Positions 8,932 through 16,964 of a stretch of DNA of 54,343 nucleotides are shown piece after piece. Position 1 is the stretch's first letter, and every line of letters begins with the position of its first letter. Under the pieces are notes generated by a model, which did not search any database, had not been told where the DNA came from, and worked only from the letters and a program-made list of their open reading frames with translations. Both the position numbers and the translations under genes were made by a program. Source of the stretch: Oscillospiraceae bacterium (GTDB lineage Bacteria > Bacillota > Clostridia > Oscillospirales > Acutalibacteraceae); contig JAIRXU010000050.1 of NCBI GenBank assembly GCA_031268095.1, positions 1-54,343 on the forward strand, read 5' to 3'.

Positions 8932-9400
8932 TTTTTCTCTTCTTTTTGCCGTCTGAGTGCATAGCCTACCGGTACCCCAACCGCCAGCGCGGACGCGATT
9001 CCCAGTGCCGCGAGCGCGGGCCAGAGCTGTTTTGTCAGCATCGCCGCCAGGCTTCCGGCAAAGAGGACCGAGACCTCGGTTTTGCCGCTGGCCGCCAGCG
9101 TCAGCAACCAGGAAAGCGCGATGAGAAAAAAATCAGCGCTGGGATGATCTTTTGCTCGACGCCCCGGTTGCGCCGCGCGGGAGCGCTGCCGCGCGTGTGA
9201 TGGCAGCAGAGCAAGTACCCCAGGGACAGCGCCGCGGGCATCGCTGCGAACAGCAAGTATGTCCAGCGGCTGCCGTAATGGTCCACCTGGCTTTGGGCGT
9301 TCCAGTGCGTTGGCACAACGGCGGGCAGGCGGGACAGCCGCAGCGCCAGGCCACCAGCACTGAGGTGCGGATGGCGTAAATAAGGAATTCTTCAAAAAGT
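8910..9400 (-). pseudogene. Frameshifted membrane protein resembling DUF1648/SdpI-type proteins
   Basis: The coding sense is split between frames on the minus strand. One frame (about 9370-9101) gives LPAVVPTHWNAQSQVDHYGS, the PTHWN...DHYGS signature of DUF1648, and a first hydrophobic helix. Another frame (about 9125-8910) gives FLIALSWLLTLAASGKTEV, a further hydrophobic stretch and a charged KKEKAERR tail. Removing one T from the seven-T run at 9124-9130 joins the two frames exactly. A second shift near 9352 would join an upstream hydrophobic segment (EEFLIYAIRTSVLV). No intact start with a ribosome site is visible. Either the gene is decayed or the assembly has homopolymer errors. SdpI relatives are immunity proteins, but many DUF1648 proteins have no known role. 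Confidence 0.55.
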
Positions 9401-9405
9401 GGAGC

Positions 9406-9444
9406 AAAAATGTTCCCCGTCTTCGGCATGTTCCGGAGACGGGG
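9406..9444 (-). terminator. Terminator after the methyltransferase operon
   Basis: CCCCGTCT..CGG pairs with CCG..AGACGGGG (9415-9444) with one mismatch and a 6-nt loop. On the minus strand it is followed by AACATTTTTG. It closes the leftward operon that begins at uxaC. Confidence 0.75.
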
Positions 9445-9454
9445 GCATTTAATT

Positions 9455-10264
9455 CTATCGGTTGGCGTTCCGCCGCAGGATCCAGATCATCGCATGATGG
9501 GGGATCTCGAAGATTTCCGGAACTGTTTGGAGGTAGGCCAGGTGATCCCGCTCCCAGGCGGCAATCTCTTCTTCCGGAAGCGACGAAGCCCCTATCCCCC
9601 GGCAGGCCCGGATCCGTCCGTGCCAGCTCTCCCGCGAGAACGGAACATCCAGTCGGAAGGAAAAGCGGCGCTCCAGCGAAAACTGCGGCCTACCCCAGCG
9701 GCTGACGCGCAAGGTCTCCAGCCGGGGCCGGGGCCGGTACCCTCTGCCCGTCCAGTGGGGATTGTATCGCAGCACCAGCGCTTCGCTCCGCCGGGCAATC
9801 TCGCTGTTTTTCGGCGTCCACATAAGATTCAGGAGGCACAGCCGCCCGCCGGGCTTCAGCATTTCATGCAGCTTCGGCAGCAGCCGCGCCCGATCGAAAT
9901 ACCAAAAACACTGACAGGCCGTCGCTGCGTCGAAGGCCCCGGAAGGGAAATCGAGTTCCTCCGCCGGACAGACTTGATACGTTATATCCAGCCCCTGTTC
10001 CGCCGAAAGGCTCCGGGCTTGGGCAATCTGTTCCGGGGAGAGGTCCGTCCCGGTGAACCGCGCGCCATGAACCGCCAGAGCACGGGGCAGCGCGCCGGTT
10101 CCTGTGCCCAGGTCCAGCACTTCCTGCCCCGCCCCGCACAGCCCCAAGTCCAGCAGCGGCTGAAAAAAGGCGGGCGGGTAGATGTCCCTGTACTTCGCGT
10201 AATCCGCCGAGGCCCTGCCCCAATCGAAGGCTTTGCCGTGATCGATGCCGTTCTGCTGCTGCAC
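9455..10264 (-). CDS. Class I SAM-dependent methyltransferase
   Basis: 269 residues. Motif I is VLDLGTGTGALPRAL (about residues 49-63), followed by GTDLSPEQIAQARSL, CPAEELDFPSGAFDAATACQ and LKPGGRLCLLNLMW, the Rossmann methyltransferase layout of the UbiE/Methyltransf_11 group. The N-terminal YAKYRDIYPPAFFQPLLDLG is common in small-molecule methyltransferases of Firmicutes. The start is GTG at 10264, preceded by AAAGGAG at 9 nt. It lies 35 nt after the nucleotidyltransferase in the same operon. The substrate cannot be read from the sequence. Confidence 0.85.
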   Translation of the reverse strand: MQQQNGIDHGKAFDWGRASADYAKYRDIYPPAFFQPLLDLGLCGAGQEVLDLGTGTGALPRALAVHGARFTGTDLSPEQIAQARSLSAEQGLDITYQVCPAEELDFPSGAFDAATACQCFWYFDRARLLPKLHEMLKPGGRLCLLNLMWTPKNSEIARRSEALVLRYNPHWTGRGYRPRPRLETLRVSRWGRPQFSLERRFSFRLDVPFSRESWHGRIRACRGIGASSLPEEEIAAWERDHLAYLQTVPEIFEIPHHAMIWILRRNANR

Positions 10265-10299
10265 GGGAATTCTCCTTTCGCATGGAACACAGGAATCCT

Positions 10300-11169
10300 T
10301 TAGCGCTGACTGCCGGACGTTCCCTCCGCCATTTCCCTGACCATTTTCAAATAGGCCCGCATCGCGTCTTCTTCTTCCTGCCGGTAGCGGAAACCGAACC
10401 GAACCGCGACTGCCACCGCCAAGTCATGAAAGAGGCCGCACATCGTGTCCACCACCGCCCAAAGCGCCGCGTCGTCCACCCCGGCATAGGTCGCCGCGTA
10501 CCGCGCGTAGAGCTCCGGCGGCAGGTAGTTTTTGAAATATTTCCCTTGTTTGCCCGTCGAAATCCCAAAACCGTGAACAGCGCCAATCTGCCAGTTGATC
10601 ATATCGTGCAGTTCGGCGCGGACCACATCGTTCAGCATATGCATGACATAGGGCAGTTCCTCCCGTGCGATGCCCTTGGCCACGTTATTCAGGCACCACC
10701 AAAAATCATTGCAGCAGGAGACGTAATCCAGCGGTGCAGGCGGCCGGATGTGCCAGATTTTATCGCTGGGCGGCGGAAGCGCCGGGAGGAATCCCCCGCC
10801 TCCGTCTTTGTCCAGCAGCACCACCGCCGGTTCGCCGTCATCTTCGTACTTCGTGCACTCGAAACTCAGGTCCAGGCGGCTGCCGTCCGGAAAGAGCGTC
10901 AGGTATGTGAAATGCCCGTCTCCGTCCGGGTTTCGCATGGTTTCCGGCATCTGCATCAGCAGCGGCTGGCCGAAGCGCTCCGCCACCCAGGCGGGGTTAT
11001 GATAAAACGGCGCGATTTCCCTCACAAAATACGTGATATCGTAGTCCTGGTAGGGATCTTTCGGCGCGGCGGGATTCGCGCGGGAACCGACCAGCAGCGC
11101 CGCCCGGATCCGCTCGTCCGCCCGTGCGGCGCCCAGGATCAGGCCCATCATTTCCTCTTCGGACCGCAT
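10300..11169 (-). CDS. AadK-like aminoglycoside 6-adenylyltransferase family protein
   Basis: About 289 residues. From the ATG at 11169 it reads MRSEEEMMGLILGAARADER, closely following the N-terminus of Bacillus AadK. The nucleotidyltransferase signature GSRAN...DYDITYFV is present, with further family motifs LLMQMPETM, FTYLTLFPDG, DLSFE, VVLLDKDGGG and CCNDFWWCLNNVAKGIAREE. AadK adenylylates streptomycin at position 6. The starts at 11193 and 11172 are less good because AGGAGG sits best (6 nt) before 11169. It lies 24 nt behind the EIIC-like gene. Whether it confers resistance is inference; chromosomal homologues often have weak activity. Confidence 0.85.
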   Translation of the reverse strand: MRSEEEMMGLILGAARADERIRAALLVGSRANPAAPKDPYQDYDITYFVREIAPFYHNPAWVAERFGQPLLMQMPETMRNPDGDGHFTYLTLFPDGSRLDLSFECTKYEDDGEPAVVLLDKDGGGGFLPALPPPSDKIWHIRPPAPLDYVSCCNDFWWCLNNVAKGIAREELPYVMHMLNDVVRAELHDMINWQIGAVHGFGISTGKQGKYFKNYLPPELYARYAATYAGVDDAALWAVVDTMCGLFHDLAVAVAVRFGFRYRQEEEDAMRAYLKMVREMAEGTSGSQR

Positions 11170-11193
11170 CATTTCCCTTCCTCCTCCGGACAT

Positions 11194-12606
11194 TTACTTT
11201 CCAGCCATCTCGCCCCGCCGCTTCTGCCCGAGCTTCCGCATGTCGAGGACAATGTCCCCGGCGGATTCCACATAGGTGCCCCGGCGCTTCTGGCCCTTGA
11301 CCTGGATCAGCCGCAGGGCATAAATCACCGCGCCGCCGACCGCGCCGCCCAGCAGGATGATGAAAAACAGCGGAATGCGGCAGCGCAGCCAATCCCCGGA
11401 CCGCAGCGGAAGGGTGAAACTAAGGTAGATTTCTCCCCGCTCCAGCAGCTCCGCCATGCTCTTGCCCAGCCCGTACTTCGGCGGCGTTGTCAGGTAGGAA
11501 TCGTTGACGATCCCGGCCAAGGCGGTCACCCCGCCGGCGCAGGCCGCGCCCGCCATCAGTCCGGGAATCACGGCAAACGGAGCCCGCAGGGCATAGGGCA
11601 TACTGAAAGCAACGGTGAGTTTGATGTTCTCAAAGAACGCGTTGATGGGGCCGCTGACGGCCAGATTGAATTCGTCCTGGTCTGCCGGGACCTTTTTCTT
11701 GAGGACCTTTCCCAGCAGCGCGGCAAAAAGCGGCGCCCAGCCAACCGCGATGAAGCAGACGCCATAAATCGTCAGCGGCTGCGCGTCATGGTTCAGCAGG
11801 AACGCGGCGGAGGCGGCGGAAAACGCCGTCATGGACACCGGTCCGGTGATATCGAAGCCAACCATCAGCCCGAAGAGCAGCCCCGCCAGGACGATATGGG
11901 AGGACAGCAGACGCTGCAGCGGTTCCTCCGCCGCGCCGACGAAGGCGTCAAACGGCTTCTGAAGGCCATAGCGGATCAGAACGAAGGTCGCCGCCGCGCT
12001 GGCTACGGGAATGATCAGCACCAGCACGATCAGATCGACATTTTCGATCACTTGCAGCCCCGTCAGCTCCGCCGGGAGCAGCTTGACTTTCTTCCGGAGC
12101 TTGTCCAGCGTTTTGTCGAGCTTTTTCCCCAGCGCGAGCTTCGCCGCGTCCCAGCCGGCGTACAGCAGCTTAATCAGCAGCGCGCAGATCAGGGCCATCA
12201 GGAAATAGCCGAGGTAGCCGAGGTTCACCCCGCCGCCGTTGGCGATCGGCGTGGCGAAAAAAGCGAAATAGCCCTCTTCCCCGATCACGGACGTCCCGGC
12301 GGAGAAGTGAGCGAAATAGACCGACAGCGCCAGGCCCGGCGCCAGACCCGGCAGTCCCGCAATCAGGTAGCACAGCACCGCCGACATGGCGATGACATAA
12401 AAATCCGTTCCCCAAAAAAGGATAAACCAGAGGATTTTTTCGTTCACCGGCTCCAGCGCGCCCAGCATATGGTGCACACCTAGGATGTTTTGCACCACAA
12501 AGAAGAACCCCGCGCCCAGCGCGCCGAAAAGCTGCACCAAAAAGACAATCCCCGTCGCGCGGTAGATTTTGGCCCGGGTATCCCGGATCAGTGGTTTCAG
12601 CTGCAT
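11194..12606 (-). CDS. PTS fructose-type EIIC-like membrane transporter without EIIA/EIIB
   Basis: 470 residues with about ten hydrophobic segments. Several stretches resemble the fructose-family EIIC domain: LIAGLPGLAPGLALS, NGGGVNLGYLGYFLMALI, LIVLVLIIPVASA, and GLMVGFDITGPVSMTAF, which matches the LGGMMxxDMGGPVNKAA block. The usual GxSEGAIPFAxxDP block is represented only by AFSMPYALRAPF and has lost its glutamate. No phosphorylatable EIIA or EIIB domain is fused or encoded nearby. It lies 42 nt downstream of uxaC with GGGAGGA before the ATG, so the cargo is plausibly a uronate or related sugar. A basic tail (GQKRRGTYVESAGDIVLDMR) is cytoplasmic. The family call is good; the mechanism is uncertain. 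Confidence 0.7.
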   Translation of the reverse strand: MQLKPLIRDTRAKIYRATGIVFLVQLFGALGAGFFFVVQNILGVHHMLGALEPVNEKILWFILFWGTDFYVIAMSAVLCYLIAGLPGLAPGLALSVYFAHFSAGTSVIGEEGYFAFFATPIANGGGVNLGYLGYFLMALICALLIKLLYAGWDAAKLALGKKLDKTLDKLRKKVKLLPAELTGLQVIENVDLIVLVLIIPVASAAATFVLIRYGLQKPFDAFVGAAEEPLQRLLSSHIVLAGLLFGLMVGFDITGPVSMTAFSAASAAFLLNHDAQPLTIYGVCFIAVGWAPLFAALLGKVLKKKVPADQDEFNLAVSGPINAFFENIKLTVAFSMPYALRAPFAVIPGLMAGAACAGGVTALAGIVNDSYLTTPPKYGLGKSMAELLERGEIYLSFTLPLRSGDWLRCRIPLFFIILLGGAVGGAVIYALRLIQVKGQKRRGTYVESAGDIVLDMRKLGQKRRGEMAGK

Positions 12607-12648
12607 AAAAAATCCTCCCGTTATTTTATTTTTTTGTGTTTTGACCGA

Positions 12649-14043
12649 TTAGACTGAGAAATAGGCGGCCGCGTTGCCGTACGCCACATCCCGCGCCAGC
12701 TGGGCCAGCGCCGCTTCGTCGGCGGGGAACAGCCCGCGCTCCACCAGGCTCCCGCAGAAAGCGCAGAAGATCCGGCGGAAGTATTCATGCCGGGGATAGG
12801 AGAGGAAAGAGCGGGAGTCCGTGGTCATCCCCACGAATGTCCCCAGCGCGCCGAGGTTCGCCAGCGTCCGGAGCTGCTCCGTCATGCCGTCAATGTGATC
12901 CAGGAACCACCAGGCCGGACCGAACTGGAGTTTTCCGGGATATTCGTCCGTTTGGAAATTGCCGATCATGGCGGCCAGCACATAGGAATCTTTGGGATTG
13001 AGGTTGAACAGAATGGTTTTGGGCAGCGCCTCTTCCGCGTCCAGCGAATCCAGCAGCCGGGACAGCGGCTGGGCGATCGGCCAGTCGTCAATGGAATCGA
13101 AGCCCGTATCCGGCCCCAGAGCGAGGAAACGGCGGGTGCTGTTGTTGCGCATGGGGCCAAGGTGCAGTTCCATCACCCAGCCCCGGGCGGCATATTCCTT
13201 CGCCAGGACGCGCAGCAGAGCCGTCTTGTATTGATCCGCTTCCACGGGATGCAGGAACTCTCCCCGCAGCCGCTTCTGAAAAACGGCCTCCACTTGCTCC
13301 GGCGCGGCGGAGGTGAAGGGGACATAGGAAAACGCATGGTCGCTGGCCCGGCAGCCGAGGGAGCCAAAGAAATGGATCCGTTCGGCCAGGACTGCCGCCA
13401 GGTCTTCGAACGAGGAAATTGCCGCGCCCGCCGTCTTTTCCAGCGCCTTGAGCCAATCCGGAAACTGGAGGTGGTCTATGGCCAAGGCTTTGTCCGGGCG
13501 GAACGCGGGCAGCACCCGGAACGGCAGAGCCTCCCCTTGGAGCAGGGCATGGTATTCCAGAGAGTCCGCCGGGTCGTCGGTAGTGAAGACATGCGTGACC
13601 CGGGATTGGGCAATCAGGTCCCTGGGGGCAAATCCGCCCGCCGCAATTTTCCCGTTGGCTTCCCGCCAGATCCGGGCCGACGACGCGGGCCCCAGGGGTT
13701 CCTCGATCCCAAAATACCGCTGCAACTCCAAATGGGCCCAATGATACAGGGGGTTGCCAATCAGCTTCGGCAGGCAAGCGGCCCAGGCGCCGAACTTTTC
13801 CTCTCCCGCCGCCGCGCCGGTGACCTTCTCTTCCGGCACACCGCAGGAGCGCATGGCCCTCCATTTGTAGTGGTCGCCGCCCAGCCAGAGCGCCGCCAGG
13901 TCTTCGGGCGGCCGGTTTTCATAAATCTCCCGGGGCGACAAGTGGCAGTGCCAATCCAGAATCGGCATCTCGTCCGCCGCCGCGAACATCCGCCGGGCGG
14001 GCTCGTTTTCCAGCAGAAAATCCCGGTCCAGAAATGCGCGCAT
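12649..14043 (-). CDS. uxaC: Uronate (glucuronate/galacturonate) isomerase
   Basis: 464 residues, the normal length for UxaC, an amidohydrolase-fold enzyme converting D-glucuronate to D-fructuronate or D-galacturonate to D-tagaturonate. Motifs include DWHCHLSPREIYENR (metal-site HxH), LWLGGDHYKWRAMR, HWAHLELQRYFGI, VTHVFTTDDPADSLEYH, VMELHLGPMRNNSTR, FNLNPKDSYVLAAMIGNF and the C-terminal TDSRSFLSYPRHEYFRRI. The ATG at 14043 is 7 nt after AAAGGAGGA. It is first in a leftward operon with the EIIC-like permease, under a consensus promoter. Other genes of the uronate pathway (uxaA/B, uxuA/B, kdgK) are not in the window. Confidence 0.95.
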   Translation of the reverse strand: MRAFLDRDFLLENEPARRMFAAADEMPILDWHCHLSPREIYENRPPEDLAALWLGGDHYKWRAMRSCGVPEEKVTGAAAGEEKFGAWAACLPKLIGNPLYHWAHLELQRYFGIEEPLGPASSARIWREANGKIAAGGFAPRDLIAQSRVTHVFTTDDPADSLEYHALLQGEALPFRVLPAFRPDKALAIDHLQFPDWLKALEKTAGAAISSFEDLAAVLAERIHFFGSLGCRASDHAFSYVPFTSAAPEQVEAVFQKRLRGEFLHPVEADQYKTALLRVLAKEYAARGWVMELHLGPMRNNSTRRFLALGPDTGFDSIDDWPIAQPLSRLLDSLDAEEALPKTILFNLNPKDSYVLAAMIGNFQTDEYPGKLQFGPAWWFLDHIDGMTEQLRTLANLGALGTFVGMTTDSRSFLSYPRHEYFRRIFCAFCGSLVERGLFPADEAALAQLARDVAYGNAAAYFSV

Positions 14044-14115
14044 AACCATCCTCCTTTGCTGTCGAAAAAGATACGGCCCAAGACCGTCAGCCATCTGTAT
14101 GTCATCCATTTCTGT

Positions 14116-14144
14116 ATTATACTAGATTGCGGGCTGCGGCGCAA
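14116..14144 (-). promoter_or_regulatory. Promoter of the uxaC operon
   Basis: Minus strand TTGCGC (14144-14139), a 17-nt spacer and a perfect TATAAT (14121-14116), about 73 nt before the uxaC ATG. It is divergent from the promoter at 14187-14215. Confidence 0.8.
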
Positions 14145-14186
14145 GTGTTTTCGTTGAAATTGTCCAGTCCCTATCCCAGAAAAATC

Positions 14187-14215
14187 TTGCTTTTCGCCGA
14201 AGAAAACGCTATAAT
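14187..14215 (+). promoter_or_regulatory. Promoter of the tandem kinase genes
   Basis: TTGCTT (14187-14192), a 17-nt spacer and TATAAT (14210-14215). The leader to the first ATG is about 100 nt. Confidence 0.8.
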
Positions 14216-14323
14216 GAAATTGTATGGTTTCTATGAAGCGGACCCGGCAGGGCTTGCTGGACCGTCCGGAGGACATCCCCCGCGCTTTCCCGTCTATCCT
14301 GCTTTCAAAAAGGAGCTGTCCCC

Positions 14324-15118
14324 ATGAACATCCGCACCGGCGCCGACGGCTGCCCCCTCGTTGGCGGCGCAACCCTAACGTCCCTTGTGGCGGGCACGTC
14401 CGACGACAAAAAGTACCGCGTTGACTTCGCGGACGGCACGCGCTGCCTGTTGCGTATCAGCAGAAGGGCGCGGCGCGGACAAACGGGGGAGGCGCTTGCC
14501 GTGATGCGGGCGGCGGAGAAACTGGGCGTACCCGCACAGCGCCCCGTTCAATGCGGCGCGGCGGGACAATGGAGGTATTCCTTGCTGACCTGGGTAGAAG
14601 GCGCGCTTTTGTGGGAAGTCCTTCCGCAGCGCACCGAGGCAGAGCAATATGCCCTTGGGTTACGGGCAGGCACACTGCTCAAACAGATTCACACGGCCGC
14701 GCCCGCAAAAAAGAAGCCGGCTGCGCCGGAATGCCGCCCGTCTGTGCTGCGTCACGGCGATTTTCACGCGAAAAATCTGATTTTGCGGGCGGACGGCTCT
14801 CTTGCCGCGATTGATTTTGTGGGCGGCTGCGGCGACCCGTGGAAGGATCTCTGCGCCATCCCCGTGGGCGAAGAGGCAAATCCTTTTTACCAAACAGGCC
14901 TGATGCACGGCTATTTTCATGGCGCGCCGCCGCCGGACTTTTTTGCGGCGTTGGCCGGGTATTTCATCGAGGACGTGCGGACAAGGCTTTCTCCCGCCGA
15001 TCCGCCGGACGTTCTGGACACCGGCTGCCGGCATATCCAGAATATCCTGCGCTGGTTTGACCATTTTCAACGCGCTGTTCCAACGTGGTATTTATCAAAT
15101 GAAAGGAGCCTCTCATGA
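14324..15118 (+). CDS. APH-fold phosphotransferase, first of a tandem pair
   Basis: 264 residues of the aminoglycoside phosphotransferase/choline kinase fold. LLRISRRA carries the ATP-binding segment, the Brenner motif is HGDFHAKNLIL with the catalytic aspartate, and AAIDFVGGCGDPWKDL supplies the metal-binding aspartate. The N-terminus (MNIRTGADGCPLVGGATLTS) parallels that of the next gene, so the two are tandem paralogues. An AAGGAG site lies 9 nt upstream of the ATG. The stop overlaps the next start by 4 nt (ATGA). The substrate is unknown; such proteins phosphorylate antibiotics, sugars or amino alcohols. Confidence 0.8.
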   Translation: MNIRTGADGCPLVGGATLTSLVAGTSDDKKYRVDFADGTRCLLRISRRARRGQTGEALAVMRAAEKLGVPAQRPVQCGAAGQWRYSLLTWVEGALLWEVLPQRTEAEQYALGLRAGTLLKQIHTAAPAKKKPAAPECRPSVLRHGDFHAKNLILRADGSLAAIDFVGGCGDPWKDLCAIPVGEEANPFYQTGLMHGYFHGAPPPDFFAALAGYFIEDVRTRLSPADPPDVLDTGCRHIQNILRWFDHFQRAVPTWYLSNERSLS

Positions 15119-16026
15119 CAGTTCGCATCGGCGCCGACGGCATTCCCGCGGTCGAGGGCGCAACCGTTGCGCCCCTCCTGAAGGGCTGGTCGGCGGACCA
15201 TAAATATACCGTGGAAACCGCGGCGGGGGAACGGCTTTTGCTGCGCATCGCGGACGGTTCCGAATATACCCGCAAAAAGGCCGAATATGACGCGTTGCGT
15301 AAAGCGACCGGGCTGGGGCTGTATACGCCGCGGCCGAAGGCGTTCGGAACGTGCGGCGGCGCGAACGTTTACTGTCTGACCACCTGGCTGGACGGCACGG
15401 ACGCGGCGGAGCTGCTGCCGGCGTTGTCGGAACCGGAGCGGTATGCTTTGGGCTGGAAGGCGGGCGAGCTGCTGCGCCAATTGCATACCCTGCCCGCGCC
15501 GCCTAACGCCGAACCCTGGGGCGTCCGCTTTCAGCGCAAAATCGACGGGCGGCTGACGCAGTACCGCCAGGACGGTCACCGCTGCGCAGCCGGCGAGCTT
15601 GCGATCGACTATCTAAAACGCCATGCGTATTTGTTGCAAGCGAGGCCGCAGACTTTCCTCCACGGGGATTTTAACACGACCAATATCATCGTCGGCCCGG
15701 AGGGCGACGTTGGCGCGATTGATTTCAACTGCTACAACGGCGATTACGGCGACCCGCTGTGGGATTTTATCAGCAACACCTATCTGGAGTCCCCCGATCC
15801 GTCTTTTTTTACAGGCTTATGGAACGGATATTGCGCCGGGATTCCCGACGAGTTTTTTTTCGCGGTCACGGCGTATTATTTTGCTTATGATGTTCTGGCG
15901 TCGCTCTGCGGAGACAGTGATTATGAAAACTGCCGCGCGGACGGAGACACGATACAGCGTTACGACAATTTCAGCCGCACTGTACCCGCTTGGTACCAAT
16001 CCGATCTTTATACACGAAAGGACTGA
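15115..16026 (+). CDS. APH-fold phosphotransferase, second of a tandem pair
   Basis: 303 residues, paralogous to the preceding gene: it begins MTVRIGADGIPAVEGATVAP, has LLLRIADGSEYTRKKAEY in the N-lobe, the catalytic HGDFNTTNIIV and the metal site GAIDFNCYNGDYGDPLWDF. The C-terminal PAWYQSDLYTRKD mirrors PTWYLSNERS of the first copy. The ATG overlaps the upstream stop, so the two are translationally coupled and may act together. Several stretches (for example DFISNTYLESPDPSFF) are common in Firmicute proteins annotated only as phosphotransferases. Substrate unknown. Confidence 0.8.
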   Translation: MTVRIGADGIPAVEGATVAPLLKGWSADHKYTVETAAGERLLLRIADGSEYTRKKAEYDALRKATGLGLYTPRPKAFGTCGGANVYCLTTWLDGTDAAELLPALSEPERYALGWKAGELLRQLHTLPAPPNAEPWGVRFQRKIDGRLTQYRQDGHRCAAGELAIDYLKRHAYLLQARPQTFLHGDFNTTNIIVGPEGDVGAIDFNCYNGDYGDPLWDFISNTYLESPDPSFFTGLWNGYCAGIPDEFFFAVTAYYFAYDVLASLCGDSDYENCRADGDTIQRYDNFSRTVPAWYQSDLYTRKD

Positions 16027-16031
16027 CCATC

Positions 16032-16949
16032 ATGAAAACCATCCCGCTGGGCAAATCCGGCCTGCAAGTCCCCACCGTAGCCGTAGGCTGCATGCGGCTC
16101 AACCGCCTCAGCGCGGCGGAGGCTGAAACCTTCCTGCGCACGGCGATTTCCCTTGGCGCAAACTTCTTTGATCACGCGGACATCTACGGCGGCGGGGCCT
16201 GCGAATCCCTCTTCGCGCAGGCGCTGCATTACAACGCCGACCAGCGCGAAACGCTGCTGATCCAGTCGAAGTGCGGCATCCGGCAGGGCCGGTATGATTT
16301 TTCGAAAGAGCACATCCTGGCGGCCGTGGACGATAGCCTGGCGCGCCTGCGGACGGATTATCTGGACGTGCTGCTGCTGCACCGGCCCGACGCGCTGATG
16401 GAACCGGAAGAGGTGGCCGAAGCGTTCTGCGTTCTGCGCGAAAACGGCAAGGTGCGGCATTTCGGCGTTTCGAACCAGAACCCCATGCAGATCCGCCTGC
16501 TGCAAAAACACCTGGGGGTACCGATCGCGGCCAATCAACTGCAGCTGAGCGTTACCAACGCCAACATGATCGAACAGGGGCAGCATGTGAACATGACAGA
16601 CGCGGCCGCGGTCAACCGCGACGGCAGTGTATTGGATTTCTGCCGCCTGGAGGACATCACCATACAGCCCTGGTCGCCGTTTCAGTACGGTTTTTTTGAG
16701 GGCGTGTTTTTGGACAACCCCAAATTCCCAGAACTGAATCAGGCCATCAGCGAAGTTGCCGCCGCGCACGGCGTGACGAATACCGCCATTGCCGTCGCTT
16801 GGCTCCTGCGTCATCCGGCGAACATGCAGCCCGTCACTGGCACGATGAACATCGGCCGGCTGCGAGACTGCGTCGCCGCCGCTGACGTAAGGCTCTCCCG
16901 CGAGGAATGGTACCAAATCTTCCGCGCGGCGGGGCACACGCTGCCATAA
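16032..16949 (+). CDS. Aldo/keto reductase (YdhF-like)
   Basis: 305 residues forming the (alpha/beta)8 NADPH-dependent reductase fold. The tetrad is visible: Asp and Tyr in DHADIYGGG, Lys in IQSKCG, His in LLLHRPD. The NADPH-binding end contains GTMNIGRLRDCVAAADVRLS. The wording of the motifs and the YGFFEGVFLDNP segment resemble E. coli YdhF. The ATG at 16032 was chosen because AAAGGA lies 9 nt upstream. It begins 5 nt after the second kinase gene and so shares its operon. The physiological substrate cannot be inferred. Confidence 0.9.
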   Translation: MKTIPLGKSGLQVPTVAVGCMRLNRLSAAEAETFLRTAISLGANFFDHADIYGGGACESLFAQALHYNADQRETLLIQSKCGIRQGRYDFSKEHILAAVDDSLARLRTDYLDVLLLHRPDALMEPEEVAEAFCVLRENGKVRHFGVSNQNPMQIRLLQKHLGVPIAANQLQLSVTNANMIEQGQHVNMTDAAAVNRDGSVLDFCRLEDITIQPWSPFQYGFFEGVFLDNPKFPELNQAISEVAAAHGVTNTAIAVAWLLRHPANMQPVTGTMNIGRLRDCVAAADVRLSREEWYQIFRAAGHTLP

Positions 16950-16964
16950 GAAGGGGGCATGGGG

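Noticed and set aside
9408-9429. ATG at 9429 as start of the DUF1648-like gene
   Set aside because: It lies inside the terminator hairpin of the methyltransferase and reads the wrong frame for the PTHWN motif.
10282-12483. Plus-strand open frame of about 730 codons opposite the EIIC-like and AadK-like genes
   Set aside because: It spans two conserved minus-strand genes and their intergenic gap, with His/Gln/Arg-rich composition typical of shadows.
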